A stretch of 64,000 bases of DNA from Flaviflagellibacter deserti. Its GTDB lineage: Bacteria; Pseudomonadota; Alphaproteobacteria; Rhizobiales; Methylopilaceae. Both the position numbers and the translations under genes were made by a program. Below the pieces are notes generated by a model. That model searched no databases. It saw nothing but the letters and a program-made list of their open reading frames with translations, and had not been told where the DNA came from. Location of the stretch: assembly GCF_042652085.1 (NCBI RefSeq), contig NZ_JBHSJF010000003.1:62001-126000 (forward strand). The letters run 5' to 3'. Each line of letters begins with the position of its first letter. The first letter of the stretch is position 1. Positions 36,318 through 45,462 of the stretch are shown piece by piece.

Positions 36318-36515
36318 ATGGGCGAGGACCCACTTCTTCGGCTCGAAGCCGAACGCACCTGCATTTCCGGTCTGGACGAATGCGAGGTCGCCGCCTTCGC
36401 ACTCGACGCGGGTATTGCCCGCAGCCAAGTCTATGAGCTGATCAAGAAATACGGCAACGACCGCAAGACGCTGCTTGCTGCGGCGCAGAGACTGACCGAT
36501 AGCAACCGGGCCTGA
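36318..36515 (+). CDS. DUF3606-like small protein
   Basis: The 65-residue product contains CEVAAFALDAGIARSQVYEL followed by IKKYGNDRKTLLAAAQRL. This matches the pattern of DUF3606-type proteins: a short helix-turn-helix-like pair followed by 'gN...hL'. The family has no established function. It is preceded by an 87-bp gap and followed by about 136 bp before the Na/Pi transporter gene. Confidence 0.55.
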   Translation: MGEDPLLRLEAERTCISGLDECEVAAFALDAGIARSQVYELIKKYGNDRKTLLAAAQRLTDSNRA

Positions 36516-36651
36516 AAGGGCCCGACCCGGCTTGCACTGAACTAAGTCTCTAAGACTTTCGTCGTTAGCGCGTCACGGACCATCGTCAACCTCTCGTTAG
36601 GGATCGGCGCCGCACGGATGCTGGCAGCCGGCCGTCAACGAGGGGCGGGCT

Positions 36652-38364
36652 ATGCAGGCCGATATCTTCAAGGACATTCTCGTTCCGGTCGTCGGAGGTT
36701 TGGGCATCTTCATGCTCGGCCTCGAATTCATGTCCAATGGCATCCAGGCTCTCGCCGTCAGCCGGATGCGAACGCTGCTCGGCCAGATCGCCGGCACCCC
36801 GATCAAGGGGGTGATGGCCGGCACCTTCATCACCGGCATCATCCAGTCCTCGACCGCGATGACGGTGATGGTGGTCGGCCTCGTCAATGCCGGCGTGCTG
36901 GGTTTGCGCCCGGCGATCAGCGTCATCATGGGAGCGAATATCGGCACGACGCTCGGCAACGGCCTGATCGCGCTGCCGCTCGGTCCTCTAGGACTTCTGC
37001 TCGCCGGCTTCTTCGCGCTGATCTATGTGTTCTCGAACAATCACAAGGTCCGCAACATCGCGCTGGCCTGCATCGGCTTCTCGCTCATCTTCTATGGCCT
37101 GAATTTGATGACCGGTGGCCTGCGGCCGCTGCGCTCCATGCCCGAGGTGATGGAGGCGATATCGAGCCTCAACGCCGATAATTTCACGGGACTGATCACC
37201 TGCGTGCTGATCGCAGCCGGCATCACGGCGATGATCCATTCGTCCTCGGCGACAATCGGCATCGTGATGGGTCTCGGCGCGGCCGGCGTCCTCGAGTGGC
37301 AGACTGCCGTCGCGTTTTCTCTCGGCGCCGATCTCGGTACCACGATCACGTCCTGGATCGCCTCGTTGAACCTGACCAAGAACGCCAAACGCGCGGCCTA
37401 CGCTCATATCTCTTTCAACTTCATTGGCGTCGCGGTGATGCTGCCGCTGTTCTTCCCGTCGATGATCCTCCTGACCCACATCATGGGCTGGTTCGGCGGT
37501 GATCCAGGAGTCGCGCAGGTGGTCGACGGAAAGGAGATCTTCCCGCTCGTCCCGGTCGCGGTCGGCATCTACTCGACCTGCTTCAACCTCTTCAACACGG
37601 CTCTCCTCTTCCCCTTCGTCAGCGTGTTCGAGCGTGTTCTCCTGCGTGTCGGCCACGACGCGTCGGAGGACGTCGAGGACTATTCTCACGCCCGCTATCT
37701 CGATCCGAAGGATCAGGCCGATCCGAGTCGCGCGGTGCCGGCCGTGCAGAAGGAACTCGCCCGCTATCTCGACGCGGCGCGGCTGTTCCTCGACATCGGC
37801 CGCGGCAGCAAAACCGCGCCGAAGGATACCCGTGATCATTACTCCTCTACGGATATCCTGAGCCGCGAGATACGGACGTATACGGCAGGCATGTTCAGGC
37901 CGGAGCTGCCATATGCGCAGACAGACCTCGTCGCGAGCCTGATCGAGGAGGCCGACTTCACCGCGAGCCTGGGCGAGACGCTCTACCAGACTGCCCGTCG
38001 CGTCGAGCGCGAGAACTTCTCGACGGCCGGCCGCGCTCTTGCCGAAGTGGTGCTCGATAAGATCGCCGAGGCGATGACGGTTCTCGCCCGCGAGGCGGAT
38101 GGCGAGACGGCAGTCGCCGCCGACGTGGAAACCCGCTTGCCCGAAATCGCGGTGTTGCGCGAGCAGTGCCTGAAGCTCGGGCCCGAACTTCCGGCGGCCG
38201 AGCGCGGCTCGCTGCTCGCGCTTCTCGGCAGCGCGGAGCGCGCCTTCGTGCTGATCGAACGTATCGATGCCGAGCGCCGCTCGGTGTCACGCACCGTTCG
38301 CCCGCGTCCGGTGGCCGAGACCGGCCCGGAACTGCCGCTCGCCGGCGCCCCGGTGCCAGCGTGA
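36652..38364 (+). CDS. Na/Pi cotransporter family protein (NptA-like)
   Basis: The 570-residue protein has two Na/Pi-II repeats with the QSS motif (ITGIIQSSTAMTVMVVG and MIHSSSATIGIVMGLG), giving 8-9 membrane helices. A C-terminal PhoU-like helical domain (about 360-540) follows. It exports or imports phosphate with sodium in the inner membrane. It precedes the pstS-like gene by 78 bp on the same strand, so both may respond to phosphate; no clear Pho box was seen. Confidence 0.9.
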   Translation: MQADIFKDILVPVVGGLGIFMLGLEFMSNGIQALAVSRMRTLLGQIAGTPIKGVMAGTFITGIIQSSTAMTVMVVGLVNAGVLGLRPAISVIMGANIGTTLGNGLIALPLGPLGLLLAGFFALIYVFSNNHKVRNIALACIGFSLIFYGLNLMTGGLRPLRSMPEVMEAISSLNADNFTGLITCVLIAAGITAMIHSSSATIGIVMGLGAAGVLEWQTAVAFSLGADLGTTITSWIASLNLTKNAKRAAYAHISFNFIGVAVMLPLFFPSMILLTHIMGWFGGDPGVAQVVDGKEIFPLVPVAVGIYSTCFNLFNTALLFPFVSVFERVLLRVGHDASEDVEDYSHARYLDPKDQADPSRAVPAVQKELARYLDAARLFLDIGRGSKTAPKDTRDHYSSTDILSREIRTYTAGMFRPELPYAQTDLVASLIEEADFTASLGETLYQTARRVERENFSTAGRALAEVVLDKIAEAMTVLAREADGETAVAADVETRLPEIAVLREQCLKLGPELPAAERGSLLALLGSAERAFVLIERIDAERRSVSRTVRPRPVAETGPELPLAGAPVPA

Positions 38365-38442
38365 TCGAGTGCCGCCTCTCCGGAGGCGGCCCGTTCGCTC
38401 TGACCAATATGTACGGCGCTGATCGCCGATTGGAGCACATCA

Positions 38443-39489
38443 ATGAGGCTTGCTCTTCTCGCGGCCGCGGCCGCCGCCATTCTCTGCCTGTCGGATTCGC
38501 CGTCTGTCGCCCAGGGCGTTACCGGAGCGGGTTCGACCTTCGCTCATCCGGTGCTGAACCGCTGGTCGCAGGCGTATCAGAGGGAACAGTCCGACGCCGA
38601 ATTCCAGCCTGTCGGATCGGGCCTCGATTATGAGCCGATCGGATCGCAAGCAGGCATCATGCGCGTGCGGGCGAGGGAAGTGGATTTCGGAGCGACCGAC
38701 GTACCGCTCGGATCGAAGGAGCTGGAAACGCTGGGTCTCGTTCAATTCCCGATCGTTATCGGTGGCGTAGTCGCCGCGGTGAACGTCGGAGGCGTCGAAC
38801 CCGGTCAGTTGAAACTCACGGGCGAGATCCTCGCCGACATCTATCTCGGCCGCATCAAAATGTGGTCGGACTCAGCGATCAAGACACTGAATCCCGAGCT
38901 GAAACTGCCTGATGTGGCGATCAACGTGGTTCGGCGTTCGGACGGTTCGGGAACCACCTATAATTTCACCGACTACCTCTCGAAGGTCAGCACCGACTGG
39001 CAGACCCAGATCGGCCGCGCCCTCTCCGTGGCGTGGCCGGTCGGTCTCGGCGCAAAAGGCAATGGCGGTATCGCCGACGCGGTGAAGGGCACGCTGAACT
39101 CGATTGGTTATGTCGAATTCGCGCAGGCGCAGAAATCCGGCCTGTCCTATGCGGCGCTGAAGAACCGTGCCGGGAATTTCATCGTACCGAGCCGGGACAG
39201 TTTTCAGGCTGCCGCGGCAAGCGTGGATTGGACCGCAGCCAGCGATTTCAACCTGCTGCTGACCGATGCCGCGGGCCCGGATGCCTACCCGATCGTCGCG
39301 ACGACCTTCGTCGTGGTGTCGAATGCCAAACCGGCATCACGCGGCGTGCGTGCGACCCTCGACTTCTTCCGCTGGTCGCTTGAGAAGGGTGGGTCCGCGG
39401 CAGCCGAGCTCGGCTATGTGCCGCTGCCGCCTGCGCTCGTCGGGCAAATCAAGATCTATTGGGCGCGTTCGATCGGCGTCGAAGGTTAA
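38443..39489 (+). CDS. pstS: Phosphate ABC transporter binding protein
   Basis: The 348-residue protein has a signal peptide (MRLALLAAAAAAILCLSDSP, cleaved after SVA), then the PstS start VTGAGSTFAHPVLNRWSQAY. The phosphate loop RRSDGSGTTYNFTDYLSKVS and the GSKELETL segment follow. It binds phosphate in the periplasm. The permease and ATPase genes (pstCAB) are not next to it, so it works with a transporter encoded elsewhere, or assists the neighbouring Na/Pi protein. Confidence 0.92.
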   Translation: MRLALLAAAAAAILCLSDSPSVAQGVTGAGSTFAHPVLNRWSQAYQREQSDAEFQPVGSGLDYEPIGSQAGIMRVRAREVDFGATDVPLGSKELETLGLVQFPIVIGGVVAAVNVGGVEPGQLKLTGEILADIYLGRIKMWSDSAIKTLNPELKLPDVAINVVRRSDGSGTTYNFTDYLSKVSTDWQTQIGRALSVAWPVGLGAKGNGGIADAVKGTLNSIGYVEFAQAQKSGLSYAALKNRAGNFIVPSRDSFQAAAASVDWTAASDFNLLLTDAAGPDAYPIVATTFVVVSNAKPASRGVRATLDFFRWSLEKGGSAAAELGYVPLPPALVGQIKIYWARSIGVEG

Positions 39490-39629
39490 GGTCCGAGGGC
39501 GAACGAGTTTCTGCGACTGACACGTCGGAACGGCGATTGTCGAAGGCCAGCTGGGCCTACCCGACCCGGTCAACCCGAACCAATTTTCTTCGGCAACGAT
39601 CTCATCCACCGGGCGAGCGCGAAAAGCGC

Positions 39630-39660
39630 TTGACATGTTTAGTTATAAACTTCCTACTTA
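39630..39660 (+). promoter_or_regulatory. Candidate promoter of the ABC/dihydroxyacetone-kinase operon
   Basis: A perfect TTGACA lies at 39630-39635, about 118 bp before the binding-protein gene. Between it and weak -10 candidates near 39653-39660 is the inverted repeat GTTTA-N4-TAAAC (39637-39650), which could be an operator. The surrounding sequence is AT-rich compared with its neighbours. The -10 match is poor, so the promoter call is tentative. Confidence 0.4.
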
Positions 39661-39752
39661 ATTCGCTGAGCAGATCGTGACACACGGTCGCGAGCAGTGG
39701 ATCAGAGGGTAAAAGCCCCCCGCTGTTGAACGCTCGGCAAGGGGAGGACGAT

Positions 39753-41084
39753 ATGAAAGTGCTTCTGCGTGCGGCGTTTGCCGCGAGCGGGATGTTGGCC
39801 CTTTGCCTGTCTTCAAACGGCGCGGCTGCCCAAGACAAATCCTTGACTCTATGCTGGGCCGCCTGGGATCCAGCCAACGCGCTCGTCGAACTGTCGAAGG
39901 ATTTCACCGCCAAGAGCGGCATCGCGATGAAGTTCGAGTTCGTCCCGTGGACGAGCTATGCCGACCGCTTCCTCAATGAACTGAACTCGCGCGGTAAACT
40001 CTGCGACCTCATCATCGGCGACAGCCAGTGGGTCGGCGGCTCCGCCGAGAACGGCCATTACGTCAAGCTGAACGATTTCTTCGAGAAGGAAGGAATCTCG
40101 ATGAACGACTTCGCTCCGGCGACGGTCGTTGGCTATTCCGAATGGCCGAAGAACTCACCGAACTATTGGGCACTGCCAGCGATGGGTGATGCGGTCGGCT
40201 GGACCTACCGCAAGGACTGGTTTGAACGGCCGGAACTGCGCGCGGAGTTCAAGACGAAGTACGGGCGCGAGCTCGATGTGCCGAAGACCTATGACGAGCT
40301 GAAGCAGATCGCCGAATTCTTCCAGGGCCGTATGATCGACGGCAAGAAGGTCTATGGAGCGTCGATCTATACCGAGCGCGGCTCGGAGGGCATCACGATG
40401 GGCGTGACCAACGTCCTCTACGATTACGGCTTCCAGTACGACAATCCGAAGAAGCCCTATGAAATGAAGGGCTTCGTGAATTCCAAGGATGCCGCCGCGG
40501 GACTCGAATTCTACAAGAGCCTTTATGACTGCTGCACCCCGCCCGGCAGCTCGGACGGCTACATGGCCGAAGGTCTCGATGCGTTCAAGTCGGGCCAGGT
40601 CGCCTTGCAAATGAACTTCTTCGCCTTCTTCCCCGGCCTCTACAAGGACCCGGCGGTCGGCGGCAAGCGCATCGGCTTCTTCGTCAATCCGGCCGGCCCC
40701 AAGGGCCATTTCGCCCAGCTCGGCGGACAGGGCATCTCGGTCGTGTCGTATTCGGACAAGAAGCAGGACGCGCTCGCCTACATCAAATGGTTCGCCGCGA
40801 CGGACGTGCAGAAGAAGTGGTGGTCGCTCGGCGGTTATTCCTGCGCCAAGGCGGTGCTGGACGACCCGAGCTTCCCGGCGAGCGCTCCCTTCGCGCAGCA
40901 GTTCCTGGACTCGATGGCCATCGTGAAGGACTTCTGGGCCGAGCCTGCCTATGCCCAACTGCTCCAGGCGATGCAGCGCCGCACCCACGACTATGTAGTC
41001 GCGGACAAGGGTACCGCGCAGGAGGCGCTCGACCTGCTGGTCAAGGACTGGACCTCCGTCTTTGAGGAGGAGAACAAGCTCTAG
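39753..41084 (+). CDS. Carbohydrate ABC transporter binding protein
   Basis: The 443-residue protein has a signal peptide (VLLRAAFAASGMLALCLSSN, cleaved after GAAA) and a family-1 sugar-binding fold: CWAAWDPANALVELSKDF, CDLIIGDSQWVGG, ALPAMGDAVGWTYRKDW. ATG 39753 follows GGGGAGGA by a good spacing. Four cysteines in the mature part, including an adjacent pair in YDCCTPPGS, may form disulfides. It leads the operon that ends in two dihydroxyacetone-kinase systems, so a triose, tetrose or polyol is the likely ligand. Confidence 0.9.
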   Translation: MKVLLRAAFAASGMLALCLSSNGAAAQDKSLTLCWAAWDPANALVELSKDFTAKSGIAMKFEFVPWTSYADRFLNELNSRGKLCDLIIGDSQWVGGSAENGHYVKLNDFFEKEGISMNDFAPATVVGYSEWPKNSPNYWALPAMGDAVGWTYRKDWFERPELRAEFKTKYGRELDVPKTYDELKQIAEFFQGRMIDGKKVYGASIYTERGSEGITMGVTNVLYDYGFQYDNPKKPYEMKGFVNSKDAAAGLEFYKSLYDCCTPPGSSDGYMAEGLDAFKSGQVALQMNFFAFFPGLYKDPAVGGKRIGFFVNPAGPKGHFAQLGGQGISVVSYSDKKQDALAYIKWFAATDVQKKWWSLGGYSCAKAVLDDPSFPASAPFAQQFLDSMAIVKDFWAEPAYAQLLQAMQRRTHDYVVADKGTAQEALDLLVKDWTSVFEEENKL

Positions 41085-41102
41085 ACAGAGCTTCCGGCAA
41101 TC

Positions 41103-41128
41103 ATCGCGCCGGGCCCGCCCGGCGCGAT
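41103..41128 (+). other. Intercistronic stem-loop after the sugar-binding-protein gene
   Basis: ATCGCGCCGGG (41103-41113) and CCCGGCGCGAT (41118-41128) form an 11-bp perfect stem with a tight 4-nt loop, between the binding-protein stop and the first permease gene. There is no U-tract. It probably protects the upstream mRNA or attenuates the downstream genes. Confidence 0.65.
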
Positions 41129-41158
41129 CACCGCCTTGTTCCTTGTGACGAGAGAGCG

Positions 41159-42127
41159 ATGACCGAAGCGTCCACGACTTCGAGACCGGGCCTGGTGGAA
41201 CAGGTGATCCGGCGCCACCCAGACCCGGTGTCCGTACGGTTCAGGGGGCTGTCCGACCGGACCATTGCCTGGCTGTTCATCTCGCCGACAATCGTTCTGC
41301 TGCTGGCGATCAACCTGTTTCCGCTGCTGTGGACGGTCTACCTTTCGTTCACGAATTACCGCGCGAACCGGCCGAACGCCGAACTCCGCGGAATGGGCAC
41401 GACCTATTACGAGCAGATCCTCAGCGATCCCGATGTCTGGGAATCGATGCAAGCGACCGCGCATTTCGTGATCGCGACGATCGCCATCGAAACGGTGCTC
41501 GGCTTCGCGATCGCCTATCTGATCGACCGGAAGTTCCGTGGACACGCCTTCTGGACGACGGTGATCCTGATCCCGATGATGCTGCCGCCGGCCGTCGTCG
41601 GAAACTTCTGGAAGTTCCTGTACCAGCCGCAGAACGGCCTGTTCAATGCGATCGTCGCCCCGGTGCTCGGGGTGTCGCCCGGTTCGTTCCAGATGCTTGG
41701 CGACGTGCAGCTCGCACCCTGGTCCATCATCATCGTCGATGTGTGGATGTGGACGCCTTACGTCGTGCTGATCTGCCTCGCCGGGCTGCGTTCCATTCCC
41801 GACTATCTGTACGAGGCCGCGGAAGTCGATCGCGCGTCGCCGTTGCGCCAGTTCTGGTCGGTCACCCTGCCGATGGCGCTGCCGTTCATCATGCTCGCGG
41901 TGCTGTTCCGCGGCATCGAGAACTTCAAGATGTTCGACCTTGTGAACCTGCTCACCTCGGGTGGGCCCGGTTCGACGACCGAGGTTGCCTCGATCACGCT
42001 GAAGCGCGCCGCGTTCGAAAGTTGGCGGACGGGCTATGCATCGGCGCTCGCCGTCATCCTGTTCGTCACGGTATTCGGGCTCGCGAACATCTACGTGAAA
42101 GCCCTCAACCGAGTGAAGCAGCGGTAG
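41159..42127 (+). CDS. Sugar ABC transporter permease (MalF/UgpA type)
   Basis: The 322-residue permease has six membrane helices. The first is WLFISPTIVLLLAINLFPLL, and the EAA loop YEAAEVDRASPLRQFWSVTLP is the site of ATPase docking. It is translated after the stem-loop that follows the binding-protein gene. Its partner permease follows after 10 bp. Confidence 0.9.
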   Translation: MTEASTTSRPGLVEQVIRRHPDPVSVRFRGLSDRTIAWLFISPTIVLLLAINLFPLLWTVYLSFTNYRANRPNAELRGMGTTYYEQILSDPDVWESMQATAHFVIATIAIETVLGFAIAYLIDRKFRGHAFWTTVILIPMMLPPAVVGNFWKFLYQPQNGLFNAIVAPVLGVSPGSFQMLGDVQLAPWSIIIVDVWMWTPYVVLICLAGLRSIPDYLYEAAEVDRASPLRQFWSVTLPMALPFIMLAVLFRGIENFKMFDLVNLLTSGGPGSTTEVASITLKRAAFESWRTGYASALAVILFVTVFGLANIYVKALNRVKQR

Positions 42128-42137
42128 GACGATCGAG

Positions 42138-43091
42138 ATGCCCGCTCTCAGCACCGCACATTCCGTCGTCGCCCCATCCTCCACGTCGCGGTGGATCGCC
42201 GGTACGATCGTCATCACCTATGCGGTGATCACCATGATCCCGCTCGTCTGGATCGTGCTGACGAGCTTCAAGACGCCGCCGGATTCGATCGCGTATCCGC
42301 CGAAGGTTGTCTTCGAGCCGACGCTCGAGGGCTATTGTAACCTGTTCACGACGCGCACCCGCCAACCGCCCGAATATATCGCGTCGCTGCCCCCCGCCGA
42401 GGATGTTTGCGACGAGATCGCGCGCAGTCGCAATATGGTGATCGCGGGTCCTTCAAACGTCGTCCCGCGCTTCGTTAATTCGATTGTGATCGCGTTCGGC
42501 TCGACGTTCCTCGCGGTGCTGCTCGGAACGCTTGCCGCCTACGGGTTCTCGCGCTTCAAGGTGCCGCTGAAGGACGATCTTTTGTTCTTCATCCTGTCGA
42601 CGCGGATGATGCCGCCGGTGGCGGTCGCGATCCCGATCTATCTGATGTACCGGGAGCTCGGACTGACCGACAGCCGGCTCGGGATGATCCTGCTGTACAC
42701 CGCGGTCAACGTCTCGCTGGCGGTCTGGCTGCTCAAGGGCTTCATCGACGAGATCCCGCGCGAATACGAAGATGCGGCGATGGTCGACGGCTATACGCGG
42801 CTGCAGGCGTTCCGGCTGACCGTGCTGCCGCAGGCCGCGACGGGGATCGCGGCGACCGCGATCTTCTGCCTGATCTTCGCCTGGAACGAATATGCGTTCG
42901 CGGTGCTGCTGACCTCCGGTGAGGCGCAGACCATGCCGCCCTTCATCCCGTTCATCATCGGCGAGGGCGGCCAGGACTGGCCGGCGGTATCGGCCGCAAC
43001 CACGCTGTTCCTCGTTCCAATCTTCGTCTTCACCATCCTGTTGCGGAAGCATCTGCTGCGCGGGATCACGTTCGGAGCGGTGCGCAAATGA
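42138..43091 (+). CDS. Sugar ABC transporter permease (MalG/UgpE type)
   Basis: The 317-residue permease has six membrane helices and the EAA loop YEDAAMVDGYTRLQAFRLTVLP. A long periplasmic segment of about 50 residues between the first two helices (TRTRQPPEYIASLPPAEDVC and following) is larger than usual for the family. It overlaps the next small gene by 4 bp (ATGA). It forms the pore with the preceding permease. Confidence 0.9.
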   Translation: MPALSTAHSVVAPSSTSRWIAGTIVITYAVITMIPLVWIVLTSFKTPPDSIAYPPKVVFEPTLEGYCNLFTTRTRQPPEYIASLPPAEDVCDEIARSRNMVIAGPSNVVPRFVNSIVIAFGSTFLAVLLGTLAAYGFSRFKVPLKDDLLFFILSTRMMPPVAVAIPIYLMYRELGLTDSRLGMILLYTAVNVSLAVWLLKGFIDEIPREYEDAAMVDGYTRLQAFRLTVLPQAATGIAATAIFCLIFAWNEYAFAVLLTSGEAQTMPPFIPFIIGEGGQDWPAVSAATTLFLVPIFVFTILLRKHLLRGITFGAVRK

Positions 43092-43321
43092 TCGTGGACG
43101 AACATTCTCGCCGAACGAACATCGAGGCCCGTCCGCCCGGCTTCGTCAGCGGGTTGCTGCGCCTGCGCCGCGCGCCATGGGAAATGGTCGCCACCATCCT
43201 GATCGGCGCAGGTGTCGTCATGCTGATGCAGCCGCTTTCGATCGACCTCTACGGCTGGTCGTTCGCGGTCATCCTCGGCGGGACCGCGATGTTCCTCGTC
43301 GTCAGCCATTTTCCGGATTAG
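43088..43321 (+). CDS. Small two-helix membrane protein of the sugar ABC operon
   Basis: The 77-residue product has a polar N-terminal part and two membrane helices (MVATILIGAGVVMLMQPLSI and YGWSFAVILGGTAMFLVVS). It is coupled to the permease by ATGA and precedes the ATPase gene by 4 bp. Similar small membrane proteins occur in glycerol-type ABC operons, in the same place between permeases and ATPases. Its role is unknown; an accessory subunit of the transporter is the simplest idea. Confidence 0.7.
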   Translation: MIVDEHSRRTNIEARPPGFVSGLLRLRRAPWEMVATILIGAGVVMLMQPLSIDLYGWSFAVILGGTAMFLVVSHFPD

Positions 43322-43325
43322 CGGC

Positions 43326-44435
43326 ATGGCAGAGATCAGGGTCGAGAACCTCCACAAATCCTTCGGCACTTTCACCGCTGTGGTGGAATCAAACTTCACT
43401 GTCCGTGACGGCGAGTTCTTCGTCATGCTCGGCCCGTCCGGGTGCGGGAAGACGACGACATTGCGCATGATCGCGGGGCTGGAACTGCCGACATCGGGCC
43501 GCATCCTGCTGGGTGGCGAGGACGTGACGTTCAAGCGCGCCTCGCAACGCGACATCGCCTTCGTATTCCAGCTGTTCGCGCTCTACCCGCACATGAACGT
43601 GCGCAAGAACATCGCCTTTCCACTGGTCAGCCAGGGCATGCCGAAGGCCGAGATCAAGGCCGCGGTGCAGGAGGCGGCGCGCCTGCTGCGGATCGACCAT
43701 CTCCTCGACATGCCGGTTTCGGGGCTGGCCGGCGGCGACCGCCAACGCGTTGCACTGGGGCGGGCGATCGTGCGGAGACCCAAGGCATTCCTGATGGACG
43801 AGCCGCTTGGGGCGCTCGATGCGGAATTCCGCGACATGATGGTGCATGAGCTGCGCGGCCTGCACGACCGCATCGGCGCGACCACCGTCTATGTGACGCA
43901 CGACCAGATGGAGGCCATGTCGATGGCCGACAAGATCGCCGTGATGAACCACGGGGTCGTCGAGCAGTTCGGCACCCCACAGGAAATCTACGACAATCCC
44001 GCGTCGACCTACGTCGCCGATTTCATCGGATCGCCGCCGATGAATCTCTTGCCATGCGAGGCGGCGCTCCAGCCGGGTGCGACGGAAATCCGGCTCGACG
44101 GCCGTCCGATCGCCATACCCCGTCTCGCCGAGGCTGCGGGATCGATCCGACTCATCCTCGGTGCACGGCCGGAGCATGTGCGCCTGGTCGACGAAGGCGG
44201 GCTGCGTGCCGAGGTGATGGGCGTCGAATATCTCGGCACAACCCAGATCGTGACGCTTTCCACGTCGTATGGCCTGGTGCGGGCGCGCGTCTCGTCCGGA
44301 ACGACTGTCCGGCGCGGCGAGACTCCGGGCCTCGTCTTCAAGACGGAGCGCCTGTCGCTGTTCGACGGGGCGAATGGCCGCGCTCTGCGCACCACGACGA
44401 GTGCTGGCATTCAGCCGGGAGGCGCAAATGGCTGA
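43326..44435 (+). CDS. Sugar ABC transporter ATPase 1, unusual signature motif
   Basis: The 369-residue ATPase has Walker A GPSGCGKT (36-43), the Q-loop VFQ (80-82), Walker B AFLMDEPLGALD and a C-terminal MalK/UgpC-like regulatory (TOBE) domain. Its signature motif reads LAGGD (134-138) instead of LSGGQ, losing the serine that contacts the ATP gamma-phosphate. The partner ATPase next door is normal, so the heterodimer may have one weak ATP site. The gene overlaps the second ATPase gene by 8 bp. Confidence 0.9.
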   Translation: MAEIRVENLHKSFGTFTAVVESNFTVRDGEFFVMLGPSGCGKTTTLRMIAGLELPTSGRILLGGEDVTFKRASQRDIAFVFQLFALYPHMNVRKNIAFPLVSQGMPKAEIKAAVQEAARLLRIDHLLDMPVSGLAGGDRQRVALGRAIVRRPKAFLMDEPLGALDAEFRDMMVHELRGLHDRIGATTVYVTHDQMEAMSMADKIAVMNHGVVEQFGTPQEIYDNPASTYVADFIGSPPMNLLPCEAALQPGATEIRLDGRPIAIPRLAEAAGSIRLILGARPEHVRLVDEGGLRAEVMGVEYLGTTQIVTLSTSYGLVRARVSSGTTVRRGETPGLVFKTERLSLFDGANGRALRTTTSAGIQPGGANG

Positions 44436-45462
44436 CGTCCGGCTGAAAGGTCTGAGCAAGACGTTCAACAAGCGGCTGGCTGTCGACGATCTCTCGCTCG
44501 ACATCCGCCACGGCGAATTCTTCGTGCTTTTGGGACCCACCGGTGCCGGCAAGACGACAACCCTGCGCCTGATCGCCGGTCTCGAGCGGCCGGACAAGGG
44601 CTCGGTTTCGATCGGCGGGCGCGACGTGACCCACAGCGAGCCCGCCGAGCGGGACTGCGCCTTCGTCTTCCAGCAATACTCGCTTTATCCGCACTTGACG
44701 GTCTACGACAACCTTGCCTTCCCGCTGAAATCGCCGCTGCGGCGGCTTTCGAAGGAGGACATCGATGTCCGCGTCCGCGAAGTCGCCGAAACTGTGCATA
44801 TCTCCCACAAGCTCGACAGCAAGGCGACGCAACTTTCGGGCGGCGAGATGCAGCGGGTCGGTATCGGGCGCGCGCTTGTCCGACGGCCGAACATCTACCT
44901 CATGGACGAACCACTGTCCTCGCTGGACGCGCGGCTGCGCTCGGACCTGCGGCTCGAATTGAAGCGGATCCAGCAGGATACCGGCGCGACCCTGCTCTAC
45001 GTCACGCACGATCAGATCGAGGCGATGACGATGGCGAGCCGCATCGGCATTCTGGAGAACGGCCGGCTCGTGCAATGCGGCACTCCGCGTGAGATCTACG
45101 AGAATCCCGCCAGCGTGTACGTCGCGACGCGGCTCGGCACCCCGCGCATCAATCTGCTGCCAGCGGGCGTCATTCCAGCGGGGTCGGAACCCACCGGCAC
45201 CAGCGTCATCGGCGTCCGCACGGAACATGTCGTGTTAGGCGATCCAAGTTCCTCGGCGTCGAAGGCCCGGATCGGCAAGGTGGAGCGGCTCGGCGACCAG
45301 ACCTTCCTGCATGTCGATGTTGAAGGCCACAAACTGGTGCTGCTCGCCGATCCCCATGTTGCACTTGAGGCGGATCGCGCGGTCGGGCTGTCGCTGCGCG
45401 CGCCTCTGTTCTTCGCCGCCGACGGCGCGCGGATCCACGCCGGACAGGAGGCGCGGCAATGA
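44428..45462 (+). CDS. Sugar ABC transporter ATPase 2
   Basis: The 344-residue ATPase has Walker A GPTGAGKTT, the Q-loop VFQQYSLYPHL, a normal signature LSGGEMQRVGIGRALV and Walker B IYLMDEPLSSLDARL. A C-terminal TOBE-like domain follows. ATG 44428 is the start of the conserved region (MADVRLKGLSKTF), and the frame upstream belongs to the previous gene. It overlaps the dhaL start by 4 bp, which ties the importer directly to the kinase genes. Confidence 0.9.
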   Translation: MADVRLKGLSKTFNKRLAVDDLSLDIRHGEFFVLLGPTGAGKTTTLRLIAGLERPDKGSVSIGGRDVTHSEPAERDCAFVFQQYSLYPHLTVYDNLAFPLKSPLRRLSKEDIDVRVREVAETVHISHKLDSKATQLSGGEMQRVGIGRALVRRPNIYLMDEPLSSLDARLRSDLRLELKRIQQDTGATLLYVTHDQIEAMTMASRIGILENGRLVQCGTPREIYENPASVYVATRLGTPRINLLPAGVIPAGSEPTGTSVIGVRTEHVVLGDPSSSASKARIGKVERLGDQTFLHVDVEGHKLVLLADPHVALEADRAVGLSLRAPLFFAADGARIHAGQEARQ

